Origin: Shewanella mangrovi
GTDB taxonomy: Bacteria > Pseudomonadota > Gammaproteobacteria > Enterobacterales > Shewanellaceae
Assembly (NCBI RefSeq): GCF_000753795.1
Contig: NZ_JPEO01000012.1
Coordinates: 1-64,000 of the forward strand
Direction: 5' to 3'
DNA length: 64,000 nucleotides
Shown here: in pieces, positions 45,546-54,001 of the stretch
How the letters are laid out: each line of letters opens with the position of its first letter
How positions within the stretch are numbered: the stretch's first letter is position 1
The notes under the pieces: model-generated
Databases searched by the model: none
What the model saw: the letters and a program-made list of their open reading frames with translations, nothing else
What the model was told of the DNA's origin: nothing
Made by a program: the position numbers and the translations under genes

Positions 45546-46487
45546 ATGAACGCCTCTTCCACAAATAAAAATGCGCGGATCGAACCCCACGAACTGCCTG
45601 ATGCGGCAAATCAGCAAGATTTATTGCAGATGATGGTATCGCAGTTACAGGATGCGGCCATTTTACTCACGCTGGAAGGTGAGATTGTGCAACTCAATAA
45701 CGCCGCCATTGAGTTATTAGGTTACGCTCCGGTGCAGATTGAAAGTGAACACTTACATTCAATTATTCGAGCGCCCTGGAAGGAAACCTTTGCTTATCGT
45801 TTCGAAAATTCTGACCATCATTCGCCTTTTGTACAACCTGCTGTAGAAGTGGAATTGCTGGCCGCCAATGGTGAAGGATTACCACTGAGTGTTTCGCTGT
45901 CGTTTATGCCAATTGCTGAGGGTTACTTGCTGGCGAATCTCCGTGACCTGCGTACACAAAAAGCAGAACTTCGAAAACTGGCGCGTCTGGCCGCAACTGA
46001 TCCCTTAACTGGCTTAGCTAACCGCCGAACCTTTGATGAGCGTCTTACCAGCGCATGGCAGAACTGCACTAAGCAGCATTATCCAATCAGCGTGATTGTT
46101 ATCGATGTGGACTACTTCAAGCAGTTTAATGACCGTTATGGCCATATTCGTGGTGACCATTGTTTGCAGCTTATTGCCGAAGCGATTGCTAACTCAGTGC
46201 CTGATGATTCCTGTTTAGCGGCCCGATACGGTGGCGAGGAGTTTGCGGTGATTTTGCCAGCGACTAGTGCATCAACAGCGCAGAAAGTTGCCGGCTCGAT
46301 TCGCAATTACATTAGTGAGCTGTGCATGAAAATGCACGGTGTCGATAGCGCGGTAAGCGTTAGTCAGGGGATTGCGACCGAGATTCAGGGTCAGTTTCGT
46401 AGTGCTGAAGCGTTATTGTTTGCAGCTGATACCGCCATGTATCGCGCCAAAATGGAAGGCCGAGACCGTATTAATTTTTCGCTGTAG
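45546..46487 (+). CDS. PAS-GGDEF diguanylate cyclase
   Basis: 313 aa, soluble. PAS domain (about 28-140, DAAILLTLEGEIVQLNNAA, ELLGYAPVQIES) followed by GGDEF (about 145-313). The active site is YGGEEFAV (229-233 GGEEF), catalytically intact, but the usual inhibitory RxxD five residues upstream is DDSC, so product inhibition is probably absent. It makes c-di-GMP near the promoter-sharing globin HD-GYP gene. The ATG at 45546 follows GCAGGAGTACTGGCC. Confidence 0.92.
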   Translation: MNASSTNKNARIEPHELPDAANQQDLLQMMVSQLQDAAILLTLEGEIVQLNNAAIELLGYAPVQIESEHLHSIIRAPWKETFAYRFENSDHHSPFVQPAVEVELLAANGEGLPLSVSLSFMPIAEGYLLANLRDLRTQKAELRKLARLAATDPLTGLANRRTFDERLTSAWQNCTKQHYPISVIVIDVDYFKQFNDRYGHIRGDHCLQLIAEAIANSVPDDSCLAARYGGEEFAVILPATSASTAQKVAGSIRNYISELCMKMHGVDSAVSVSQGIATEIQGQFRSAEALLFAADTAMYRAKMEGRDRINFSL

Positions 46488-46496
46488 GAGGCAGTT

Positions 46497-46787
46497 ATGG
46501 ATTGGCAATTAGTGAACAAGGCGCGTGGCGCCGAACAACGTATTGCAGTGTTCGTATCATTGCAGCGCTTTCGTTACGACAATACGCCTGAAGAAGCAGC
46601 GCTGGCGGTGTGGAAAGGTTATCAATGCCACGATATTGGCCAGCAGCTGTTTAGTGATCTGTCGCGTCTGAAAGATGGTGTGACGCAAATAATGGATTTA
46701 GATGTGCGCAGTTATCTTACGCGCTTGCTGAAAGCGCTGACAATTCTGGAGCACCTTGCAGATCAAGCGGGTCAACCGCAATCTTAG
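46497..46787 (+). CDS. Small hypothetical protein downstream of the GGDEF gene
   Basis: 96 aa, helical, without signal peptide (LAVWKGYQCHDIGQQLFSDL, VRSYLTRLLKALTILEHL). It begins 9 nt after the cyclase stop with a strong TAGGAGGCAGTT site, so it is likely co-translated with it. I do not recognise the family. Its last 71 nt overlap the 3' end of the convergent histidine phosphatase gene. A c-di-GMP-linked partner role is only an inference from position. Confidence 0.65.
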   Translation: MDWQLVNKARGAEQRIAVFVSLQRFRYDNTPEEAALAVWKGYQCHDIGQQLFSDLSRLKDGVTQIMDLDVRSYLTRLLKALTILEHLADQAGQPQS

Positions 46788-47355
46788 TTAGCGTACCATT
46801 GTGATAATGGAATAAAGCATCCTGAGGGCGCTCTTGCAGCCAAATCTGTTCGTAGCTGAGATTCATCAGCATGGCGCGTAAGATCATACCGGTTAAACCA
46901 TGACTGACCACAATCGCCTTCTGTTCGCCTAGATCTTCGAGCCATTGGCGCAAGCGCGCTTGAACTTGCGGTAAGCGCTCACCTTGCGGTGCTTCTAAAT
47001 ACCAGTCGTTACGCGCTTTAAATTGGGGATTGTCCAGCAGGAGTTGTTCTATCTGGCAATGCTCCCAGTCACCGAGACCCACTTCTTGCACGCGCGCATC
47101 ATACTGCACCGGCTCGGTGGTTATCCCCATGCCGTGACATACCAAAGCACTGGTTTGGCGGGTACGACCGAGCGGACTACTGACGAATTGCCATTGCTGT
47201 TTTTGCTCGCCGAGCTGTCGCGCTAGCGCGCGTCCCATGGCATAAGCCTGACGTTGTCCTAATGCCGTGAGCGGCGAATTGCATTGTCCCTGCAAACGGC
47301 GTTCGGCATTAAAGTCAGTTTGGCCGTGCCGCAGGATATAGAGTTCAGCGGGCAT
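46717..47355 (-). CDS. Histidine phosphatase superfamily protein (phosphoglycerate mutase-like)
   Basis: 212 aa. The catalytic RHG is in LYILRHGQTDFNAERRLQG (His near 10), the second histidine in IVVSHGLTGMIL, and the phosphate-pocket Arg/Glu residues in SSPLGRTRQTS and EVGLGDWE. The class includes cobalamin phosphatase and broad-specificity phosphatases; the substrate cannot be told. The ATG at 47355 follows GAAGGAAGCTT and begins just before the RHG motif, as is usual; an in-frame upstream start would add 20 unrelated residues. Confidence 0.88.
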   Translation of the reverse strand: MPAELYILRHGQTDFNAERRLQGQCNSPLTALGQRQAYAMGRALARQLGEQKQQWQFVSSPLGRTRQTSALVCHGMGITTEPVQYDARVQEVGLGDWEHCQIEQLLLDNPQFKARNDWYLEAPQGERLPQVQARLRQWLEDLGEQKAIVVSHGLTGMILRAMLMNLSYEQIWLQERPQDALFHYHNGTLTKIAVDPLDLQGAPELSALSASA

Positions 47356-47565
47356 AAGCTTCCTTCGGAAATTGATTAAGCAGGTATACTGCCCCGAGCT
47401 AAGCGGCAGGGTCAAGTAGTAATAGGCAATTGTATGATAGTTTGCTCAGCCGCTATTCAGCTTTGCGGAACTAAGGCGCTGAAAGGCTGACAATATTGCG
47501 GGCAGCGTCTGTTAAGCCGAGATTTGCTATAGTGACGCACTTTGTTGGAAATGACAGGAACCACT

Positions 47566-47922
47566 ATGCCTATTAATCGTATTAACCCGACCAAACGTTG
47601 GTCTGACGTCACCCTTTATAACGGCATTGCCCATTTTGTCGAAGTTCCGGAATGTGAGCCGCTGGGCGATATTCGCTGCCAAGTACAAGCTGTGATGGCA
47701 CAGGCCGAACAAAAGCTGACGATGATTGAGAGTGATCGCAGCCGGGTGTTATCGGTGACTATCTATCTGACCGACTTTGCTAATGCAGCCGCGCTAAATG
47801 AGATTTGGGATGCATGGTTTCCTGAAGGTTGTGCGCCAAGCCGGGTTTGTATCAAAGCCGAATTGGCCGATCCCGCCTATTTAGTCGAAATGGCCTTTGT
47901 TGCTGCGGCAGGCCCTAATTGA
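47566..47922 (+). CDS. RidA/YjgF/UK114 family protein
   Basis: 118 aa. RidA proteins hydrolyse reactive enamine/imine intermediates made by PLP enzymes. The fold is seen in RINPTKRWSDVTLYNGIAHF, VTIYLTDFANAAALNEIW and the active-site region PSRVCIKAELADPAYLVEM with the Arg and Glu expected for imine deaminase activity. The divergence from canonical RidA at the N-terminus suggests one of the Rid subfamilies. The ATG at 47566 is preceded by ACAGGAACCACT. A -10-like TATAGT lies at 47528-47533. Confidence 0.87.
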   Translation: MPINRINPTKRWSDVTLYNGIAHFVEVPECEPLGDIRCQVQAVMAQAEQKLTMIESDRSRVLSVTIYLTDFANAAALNEIWDAWFPEGCAPSRVCIKAELADPAYLVEMAFVAAAGPN

Positions 47923-48056
47923 TTGTGGCAACTCGGGGATAAGCTTCTGCCTCAACGTGCTGTTTACCGATAACAGGTTTGAGAAAAGAGTGCCGACCAA
48001 GGCGCTATTTTTGTCGCCGCTAAGCGCACACTAACGACGGCGTTTACACTGCAGAT

Positions 48057-48095
48057 AAAACAAAGGCAAACGGATGTTTGCCTTTGTTGTTTTTG
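48057..48095. terminator. Bidirectional hairpin terminator between the RidA-like and acetyltransferase genes
   Basis: ACAAAGGCAAAC (48060-48071) pairs with GTTTGCCTTTGT (48076-48087) around GGAT, with a T-rich tail on each strand. It is close to the acetyltransferase stop (48103) and about 135 nt after the RidA-like gene. Confidence 0.85.
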
Positions 48096-48102
48096 CTGAC
48101 GG

Positions 48103-48660
48103 CTACTCTGCCTTGCGGATCACTTTGGCGGGATTGCCCACTGCTAGCATGCCTGCCGGAATATCTTTGGTGACCACGCTACCTGCGCCGACAACGGCAC
48201 CATCGCCAATGGTCACACCCGGTAAAATTTTGACATCACCGGCAATCCACACATGATTCCCAATGGTAATCGGCAAGGTCGTGCCAGTGTGACTATCGCG
48301 CTCAGCAATATCCAGCGGATGCAGTGCAGTATAGAAACAAACATTCGGCCCAATAAACACATGGTTGCCAATGGTCACTAGGCCCGGATCAAGTACCGTT
48401 AGATTGAAGTTGATAAACACGTGACTGCCGAGCTTGGTGTTGCAGCCGTAATCGATCCGTATCGGCTTTTCGATATGCACATCTTCGCCCACTTCGCCAA
48501 AAATCTGCTGTATCAGCTGGGTCTTTTCCGCCACTTGTCGTGCGCTTAACCCATTAAAGGCATCGACGCGATCGCGGGTTTGATAGCGGATCTCCACCAG
48601 TTCGGCGTCGTTAATGCAGTAGGGGCGACCCGCCACCATGGCATCAAAAGCTCGTTCCAT
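48103..48660 (-). CDS. Hexapeptide sugar O-acetyltransferase (maltose/galactoside acetyltransferase family)
   Basis: 185 aa. N-terminal Maa/NodL helical region (about 1-55), then left-handed beta-helix repeats of the I-G-D-x type ([49 protein letters not shown], near 95-170). The catalytic His lies in the [14 protein letters not shown] segment. It acetylates a sugar or small glycoside using acetyl-CoA. The gene is a single unit facing away from the GST. Confidence 0.9.
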   Translation of the reverse strand: MERAFDAMVAGRPYCINDAELVEIRYQTRDRVDAFNGLSARQVAEKTQLIQQIFGEVGEDVHIEKPIRIDYGCNTKLGSHVFINFNLTVLDPGLVTIGNHVFIGPNVCFYTALHPLDIAERDSHTGTTLPITIGNHVWIAGDVKILPGVTIGDGAVVGAGSVVTKDIPAGMLAVGNPAKVIRKAE

Positions 48661-48845
48661 CTGTTACCACCTTAAAGTCTCAAATATCTGTCAGCATCTT
48701 AGCGGCTTGCTTACTAAAAATAAAAGTGCACTTTGTGCATGTGGAAGTTTGTGGCCGATCGCGTAATGGATTTACTTGCCTCGGCTACCAAAGCCCACGA
48801 TGATGCTGTTAAGCCCAATTTAATCGGAAATTAGGAGTAAAACGC

Positions 48846-49451
48846 ATGGCACAGTGGACAATTTATGGTGATAGCCAATCGGGTAACTGTTACAAAATTC
48901 AATTGCTATGTGCTTTGTTGGGCCTCGACTATGACTGGGTTGAGGTGGATATTCTGGCGGGAGATACTCGCACTGACGCATTTCTTGCCAAAAATCCTAA
49001 CGGTAAAATTCCCTTGCTGGCGTTGCAGAACGGTCAAACACTGTCTGAGTCCAACGCCATCATTAACTATTTAGCTGCTGGTTCTGCGCTGTTACCGCAG
49101 AATGCTTTTGAGCAAGCTAAAGTCCAGCAGTGGCAATTTTTTGAGCAATACAGCCACGAGCCTTATATCGCCGTAGCGCGCTTTATCGCCAAGTATCTCG
49201 GTTTGCCTGAAGAGCGGCGCGCTGAATATGATGCCAAACAAGCGGGCGGTAACAAGGCGCTAAAAGTGATGGAACAGCAACTCAGCCAAACGCCGTTTTT
49301 AGTCGGGGAACAATTGACCACGGCTGACATCAGTCTGTTTGCCTATACTCATGTGGCAGATGAAGGCGGATTTTCGTTAACCCATTATCCCGCCATCCAA
49401 AAATGGTTAAGTCTAATGCGCCAACAAGCCGGATTTGTGGCGATGGGATAA
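48846..49451 (+). CDS. Glutathione S-transferase family protein
   Basis: 201 aa. N-terminal thioredoxin-fold domain with Ser-bearing active site YGDSQSGNCYKIQLLCALLG, the glutathione-binding cis-Pro and SNAII (NGKIPLLALQNGQTLSESNAI, residues about 51-71), and all-helical C-terminal domain. Beta/theta-like class. Soluble detoxification or isomerase role. The ATG is preceded by TTAGGAGTAAAACGC. It is 99 nt upstream of the SAHH-like gene. Confidence 0.9.
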   Translation: MAQWTIYGDSQSGNCYKIQLLCALLGLDYDWVEVDILAGDTRTDAFLAKNPNGKIPLLALQNGQTLSESNAIINYLAAGSALLPQNAFEQAKVQQWQFFEQYSHEPYIAVARFIAKYLGLPEERRAEYDAKQAGGNKALKVMEQQLSQTPFLVGEQLTTADISLFAYTHVADEGGFSLTHYPAIQKWLSLMRQQAGFVAMG

Positions 49452-49550
49452 GCGGATTGGGTTTCAATAGTTGTTAAGGGCGATTGTGGGCTTAACTTGG
49501 TACCCAAAAACGGTAGAATAGCCGCCTTTAAAGTTGTTGGAGCCTGATCA

Positions 49551-50657
49551 ATGTATCAAGATTTCGCCGCTGAGTTGGCTTGGGCCACTCTGCATATGCC
49601 ACGTACTCGCGCTGCTGTGGCAGCGCTGCCTGATTTAACTGGCATTAAACTCGCTTGCAATATGCATCTCGATTTAAAAATGGCACCGCTTGTGGCAGGC
49701 CTGCTTGATAAAGGCGCGGAAGTATTCTTAACCACCTGCAACCCAACAACCGTGCAGGATGATGTTGTGGCTTACTTGGTTGAAAAGGGTGCCAAAGCCC
49801 ACGCATGGCGTGATATGAGTGACGCCGACTGGTCTGATTCTTTTGATAAAGCGCTGGCGTGGAACCCGACTCACTTGTGTGAGATGGGCGCGGATTTGAC
49901 CACCCGTTTGCATCAGAGCGAAACCGGCCCGAACATCATCGCAGGTCTGGAAGCAACCGGTTCTGGTATTAACCGTCTCGGTGGCGTTGAACCTCGCTAC
50001 CCTATCTTCAACTGGGATGACCTGCCAGTGAAAGAAGGCTTGCACAACCGCCATATGGTGGGTCTGACGGCATGGCACACCTTCTTCCAAACCACGCACC
50101 TGACGCTGCATGAGAAAAAAGTCATAGTGATCGGCTACGGCTTAGTCGGCCAAGGCGTGGCGGCATCGGCCAAAGCGTATGGCGGCCAAGTAGAAATCGC
50201 CGAGCTAAATCCTGCGCGTGCCTTGCAAGCTAAGTACGATGGTTGGCCGGTAGTCGATCTGGCTGAAGCGGTAAAACATGCGGACGTGATAGCCACTGCT
50301 ACTGGTGCTTATGGCGTGTTGAGTGCCCAGCATCTGGATAATATGAAAGATGGCGCATTTATTCTCAACGTAGGCCATGTCTCGCAAGAGATTGATGTAC
50401 CTTACTTGAAAGCCAATGCTAGCCACAGCCTGCCGATGCCATATGTTGATGCATATACACTGGCTGACAAAACTCTATACCTACTGGCTGACGGTTCTAT
50501 GTTTAACCTCACCGCGGGTTATGGCGACAGCTTGAATGCCTTTGATGTGACCTTGGCGGTCATGGCATCTGGTATTGGCCACATTGTCGGTGAAGGTGCT
50601 GGCCATGAAAATGGTCTGTATTTGTTACCTGAAAGCGCATGGATGAAAGCGCTGTAA
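49551..50657 (+). CDS. Divergent S-adenosylhomocysteine hydrolase-like NAD-binding protein
   Basis: 368 aa, about 60-100 shorter than true AdoHcy hydrolases. N-terminal part conserves H39 (NMHLDLKM), CNPTTVQDDV (63-72), D115 (GADLT) and E134; the Rossmann loop is GYGLVGQG (195-202), close to GYGDVGKG, and LNVGHVSQE keeps the His. By-eye alignment of VKEGLHNRHMVGL with the family's TKSKFDNLYGC keeps K161 but puts His165 at the usual Asp and Val170 at the Cys; the late HPSF histidine is Asp in GYGDSLNAFD. The C-terminal tail that completes the NAD site is missing. A related reaction rather than classic SAH hydrolysis is inferred. GGAG precedes the ATG. Confidence 0.75.
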   Translation: MYQDFAAELAWATLHMPRTRAAVAALPDLTGIKLACNMHLDLKMAPLVAGLLDKGAEVFLTTCNPTTVQDDVVAYLVEKGAKAHAWRDMSDADWSDSFDKALAWNPTHLCEMGADLTTRLHQSETGPNIIAGLEATGSGINRLGGVEPRYPIFNWDDLPVKEGLHNRHMVGLTAWHTFFQTTHLTLHEKKVIVIGYGLVGQGVAASAKAYGGQVEIAELNPARALQAKYDGWPVVDLAEAVKHADVIATATGAYGVLSAQHLDNMKDGAFILNVGHVSQEIDVPYLKANASHSLPMPYVDAYTLADKTLYLLADGSMFNLTAGYGDSLNAFDVTLAVMASGIGHIVGEGAGHENGLYLLPESAWMKAL

Positions 50658-50710
50658 GTCTTCGCCACTACATTGTTTTGCAATGTAAAAAGGTTGGCAG
50701 CTAACACTGA

Positions 50711-50750
50711 AAACGGGCAGTATTTAACGATACTGCCCGTTTTTCTTTTC
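50711..50750 (+). terminator. Rho-independent terminator after the SAHH-like gene
   Basis: ACGGGCAGTAT / ATACTGCCCGT stem with short TTAACG loop followed by TTTTCTTTTC. It is 53 nt past the stop and just before the ribosome site of the next gene. Confidence 0.85.
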
Positions 50751-50759
50751 GGAGGTGCC

Positions 50760-51323
50760 ATGAAAGTTTATTCGCTTATCATCTGGTTATTAGGCCTGTT
50801 ACTGGTGCCAGCTGCGCAAAGTGAACAAGACAAGGTACTGGAGCAAGAGCCCCCGCTTTGTGGTCGCATGGAGTTATTGTGGCAGATGGCGGACAAAGTC
50901 GGCATGGGCCCGTTATATCTCGGTATGCAGTTGCAAGAGGCGCAAAGCGCTGGCCAGTTAGTCCCCAGTAAACCGTCCAAATATGCTTTGTGTGGCGTGG
51001 CAAATGCGCGTTTTATGATGGATGACGGCGCTATTGACGTGATTTTTGATAAACAACAACGCATTATCAGCCTCAAGAGCCGTGCGGTCGATGATGCCTG
51101 TAGCGTCGCACAACAGATGACACAAGCGTCTGCCATCTTTAGCGATATGCAGCGGTTACCATTACCACATATGCCAGCGAAGGCAGAGGTGAGTGCAGCT
51201 TATTTTAGAATCGGTGCCCCACCGAAAGCGTGGTTGATGTTGGCGCCTGAATTTACGCAACTGGATAACGGCAGTTGTGCAGACGCAGGCACAAAAAAGG
51301 CACCTGTCAGTGCCTTTCATTAA
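50760..51323 (+). CDS. Exported hypothetical protein
   Basis: 187 aa. Signal peptide MKVYSLIIWLLGLLLVPAAQS followed by a mature domain of about 165 residues with four cysteines (PPLCGR, YALCGV, DDACSV, GSCADAG), probably disulfide-bonded. No family recognised. The site GGAGGTGCC sits immediately before the ATG at 50760, so the first T-tract of the preceding terminator lies in its ribosome-site upstream region and its promoter must be inside or after it. The 3' end overlaps the purC terminator. Confidence 0.7.
   Translation: MKVYSLIIWLLGLLLVPAAQSEQDKVLEQEPPLCGRMELLWQMADKVGMGPLYLGMQLQEAQSAGQLVPSKPSKYALCGVANARFMMDDGAIDVIFDKQQRIISLKSRAVDDACSVAQQMTQASAIFSDMQRLPLPHMPAKAEVSAAYFRIGAPPKAWLMLAPEFTQLDNGSCADAGTKKAPVSAFH
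51294..51317 (-). terminator. Rho-independent terminator after purC
   Basis: On the minus strand AAGGCACTGACAGGTGCCTT followed by a run of T. It lies 24 nt past the purC stop and inside the 3' end of the opposite gene. Confidence 0.8.
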
Positions 51324-51340
51324 TGCCGCTTAGCGATAGC

Positions 51341-52444
51341 TTAGTCCACCAGACCATATTGGTTTTTGAGGATCTCGATAATTTCTGCTTTGGGGTTGGC
51401 AGACAGTTCAACCTTACGCCCCGTCACTTTTTCAGCCACACCGGTATAGGTTTTAGATACGTCCATCATGGCGCTCAGTGGCAGCGCAGTATCACGCGCT
51501 AACGCTTCGCGCTCTGGCATGCGGTTTTTATCCAGCATGATTTCCGGCTCAGGGAAGAAATTCAGCAGGAATTGACGGAAACCTTCTTTGGAATTCTCGA
51601 CGATCTTGCCTTCTCGGTAGGCGGCGCCATCCCAAATACGTGACGAATCAGGCGTGCCCACTTCATCCATATAGATCAGCTTAGAGTTACCGTTGCGATC
51701 GGTGACATAACCAAACTCAAATTTGGTATCGACAAACACTTGGTCAATATCTGCCAGCGCTTTGGAAATCACGCCAAAGCCTTCTTTGAGCAGCTTTTCA
51801 TAAAGGTCGATATCTGCTGGTTTTTCAAAACCAAATGCTTGCCAGTTCGCTTCTAAGTCGGCGCGGCTAATGTTGACATCATCTTGCTCAGGTACGCCGG
51901 GAATCCCCGTCAAAATGCCTTTGGTTGACGGGGTGATCAGTAGCTCAGGCAGCTTTTGATCTTTCTGCAAGCCTTCTGGCAGGGTGATGCCGCAGAATTC
52001 GCGTTCGCCCTTAGCATACGCTCGCCACATAGAACCTGTGATATAGGAACGAATAATCGCTTCCACTTTGAGCGGACGCGCTTTCTGCACAATCCACACA
52101 AACGGATGCGGAATTTCCAGAATATGGCTGTCGGCCAGTCCATTGTCTTTAAACAGTTGGAACCAATGGTTACTGATAGCGTTCAGTGCCGCGCCTTTGC
52201 CAGGAATACCTTGCAGGCCTTCTTCACCGTGGAAAATGCAGTCAAAGGCTGAGATACGGTCGCTGATCACCATGATCGCCAGCGGTGTATCGGCCGGGAC
52301 ATCGTATCCGCGCTCGGCAATCAAACGGGCGCTATCGGCTTCGGTAAGCCAATAAACGCTGCGAACTTTACCGCTGTGTACAGGTTTGTCGGTGCGGATT
52401 GGCAGATCGTTGTTCACTGCCAGAACGGAATCAGCAAGACTCAT
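51341..52444 (-). CDS. purC: Phosphoribosylaminoimidazole-succinocarboxamide synthase PurC
   Basis: 367 aa, the long form found in Vibrio and Shewanella (E. coli 237). It ligates aspartate to CAIR in purine synthesis. Motifs: [11 protein letters not shown] (ATP loop), [36 protein letters not shown] and [14 protein letters not shown]. It is a single gene with its own terminator; no clear PurR box (ACGCAAACG) was found upstream. Confidence 0.96.
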   Translation of the reverse strand: MSLADSVLAVNNDLPIRTDKPVHSGKVRSVYWLTEADSARLIAERGYDVPADTPLAIMVISDRISAFDCIFHGEEGLQGIPGKGAALNAISNHWFQLFKDNGLADSHILEIPHPFVWIVQKARPLKVEAIIRSYITGSMWRAYAKGEREFCGITLPEGLQKDQKLPELLITPSTKGILTGIPGVPEQDDVNISRADLEANWQAFGFEKPADIDLYEKLLKEGFGVISKALADIDQVFVDTKFEFGYVTDRNGNSKLIYMDEVGTPDSSRIWDGAAYREGKIVENSKEGFRQFLLNFFPEPEIMLDKNRMPEREALARDTALPLSAMMDVSKTYTGVAEKVTGRKVELSANPKAEIIEILKNQYGLVD

Positions 52445-52753
52445 GACGAGTATTCCTCAGACTTTGTAGGGTTGAGAGTTATCCAGCGAACGCTATGGGA
52501 ATTATGGTATGAATGCGTTGCTGGCAAATGTGAGCGGGCAGCAGCGACGTTGGAGCAGAGATCAGCGCAGCAAGTATGCAGAGCAAACAGCGTCACGGTA
52601 GCGGCCTTTCACAGAATGAATGGCGCATATTCTACCTCAGTTACGCTAATTTACCATGCGGCAGATCGCGCAAGGATCACAACACTGGGTTCGCTGCAGC
52701 AAACGGTAATCTTGCTTGCTGCAGCAAAGGTGAGGCGGCTTAACTATCAGCGG
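52445..52753. other. 309-bp region between proA and purC with a perfect inverted repeat
   Basis: GCTGCAGCAA (52693-52702) and TTGCTGCAGC (52716-52725) form a perfect 10-bp inverted repeat around 13 nt, about 30 nt past the proA stop. It lacks a T-run. The rest holds the purC promoter on the minus strand, for which a TAGAAT-like box is the only hint. No gene is convincing here. Confidence 0.45.
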
Positions 52754-54001
52754 TTATTCACGCACCTGACCGTGACCATTAACCAGATATTTCTCGGTGG
52801 TGAGCGACTCTAGCCCCATTGGGCCATAGGCGTGCAGTTTAGTGGTAGCGATACCTATTTCAGCGCCAAGGCCGAGTTCGCCACCGTCACTAAAACGTGA
52901 TGAAGCGTTGGCCATCACCACTGAAGCGTCCACTTCGCGTTGGAAACGGCTACACGCTTGTTTGTCTTCACTGCAGATCACTTCGGTATGATGACTGCCA
53001 AACTTGGCGATATGATCCATCGCATCGTCGAGCGAATCGACCATCTTCACTGCAAGCTCAAGGCGCAGATATTCCTGACCAAATTCATGATCTTCTATCA
53101 AAGACGCGCCGTCAAAATAGCCAGCGCTGCGGCGGTCAGCATTGATACGCACCCCTTTATCTTCTAACGCTTGTGCCGCAATTGGCAGCCAAGTGCTAGC
53201 AATTTCTTTGTGCACGATAAGCCCTTCGAGCGCGTTACATACGCCAGTGCGTTGAGTCTTACCGTTAAGCAGCAGATTCAACGCTTTTTCAACGTCGGCG
53301 GCTTTATCCACATAGAGGTGACATACGCCTTTAAAGTGCTGAATGACCGGGATTTTACTGTTATCACTCACAAAGTTGATCAAGCCTTCTCCGCCGCGGG
53401 GAATGACCAAATCGACGTAATCTCGTTGCTGTAGCAGCTCTAACATCAAGGCGCGATCGGGGTCGGGTACTACCGTGATTAGGGCTTTAGGCAGTTTAAA
53501 TAGCTGTAAAACTTGCTGCAGGATTTCAGCAATCGCCAAGCTACTCCCAAGCGCTTCTTTACCGCCACGCAAAATTACTGCGTTTCCGGATTTAAAGCAC
53601 AGCGCGCCAGCATCTGCGGTCACGTTCGGACGTGCTTCGTAAATCATGCACACCACACCCAGTGGCACACTCAGTTTGCTGACCTTGATGCCGTTAGGAC
53701 GGACACACAATTCGCGGCGTTTACCGACCGGATCGTCCAGCTCCACAATAGTATCGATACCTTGCGCCATCGCTTCTACGCGTTCTGGCGTCAGCGTCAG
53801 ACGATCGATCATTGCATCGGTCAATCCGGCTTGACGTGCGTGGGCCAGATCATGCTCGTTGGCAGCGAGGACGCTGTCGACGTTGGCGCGCAGCGCGGCG
53901 CTCATTGCCTGCAATACTTGGTTTTTCTGTTGGGTATCTAATGCCGCCAACGTACGGGCTGCGACATGGGCATTTTTTGCTAATTCGGTAATCAAACTCA
54001 T
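52754..54001 (-). CDS. proA: Gamma-glutamyl phosphate reductase ProA
   Basis: 415 aa. NADPH-dependent reduction of gamma-glutamyl phosphate to the semialdehyde, second step of proline synthesis. The catalytic Cys lies in KTQRTGVCNALEGLIVH, the cofactor site in VILRGGKEALGSS, and FSDGGELGLGAEIGI near the end is diagnostic. The start overlaps proB's stop by four bases, showing coupling. Confidence 0.97.
   Translation of the reverse strand: MSLITELAKNAHVAARTLAALDTQQKNQVLQAMSAALRANVDSVLAANEHDLAHARQAGLTDAMIDRLTLTPERVEAMAQGIDTIVELDDPVGKRRELCVRPNGIKVSKLSVPLGVVCMIYEARPNVTADAGALCFKSGNAVILRGGKEALGSSLAIAEILQQVLQLFKLPKALITVVPDPDRALMLELLQQRDYVDLVIPRGGEGLINFVSDNSKIPVIQHFKGVCHLYVDKAADVEKALNLLLNGKTQRTGVCNALEGLIVHKEIASTWLPIAAQALEDKGVRINADRRSAGYFDGASLIEDHEFGQEYLRLELAVKMVDSLDDAMDHIAKFGSHHTEVICSEDKQACSRFQREVDASVVMANASSRFSDGGELGLGAEIGIATTKLHAYGPMGLESLTTEKYLVNGHGQVRE

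Noticed and set aside
52470-52730. PurR box upstream of purC
   Set aside because: GCAGCAAACGGTAATC shares only the AAACG core with the purR consensus and lacks the symmetric half.
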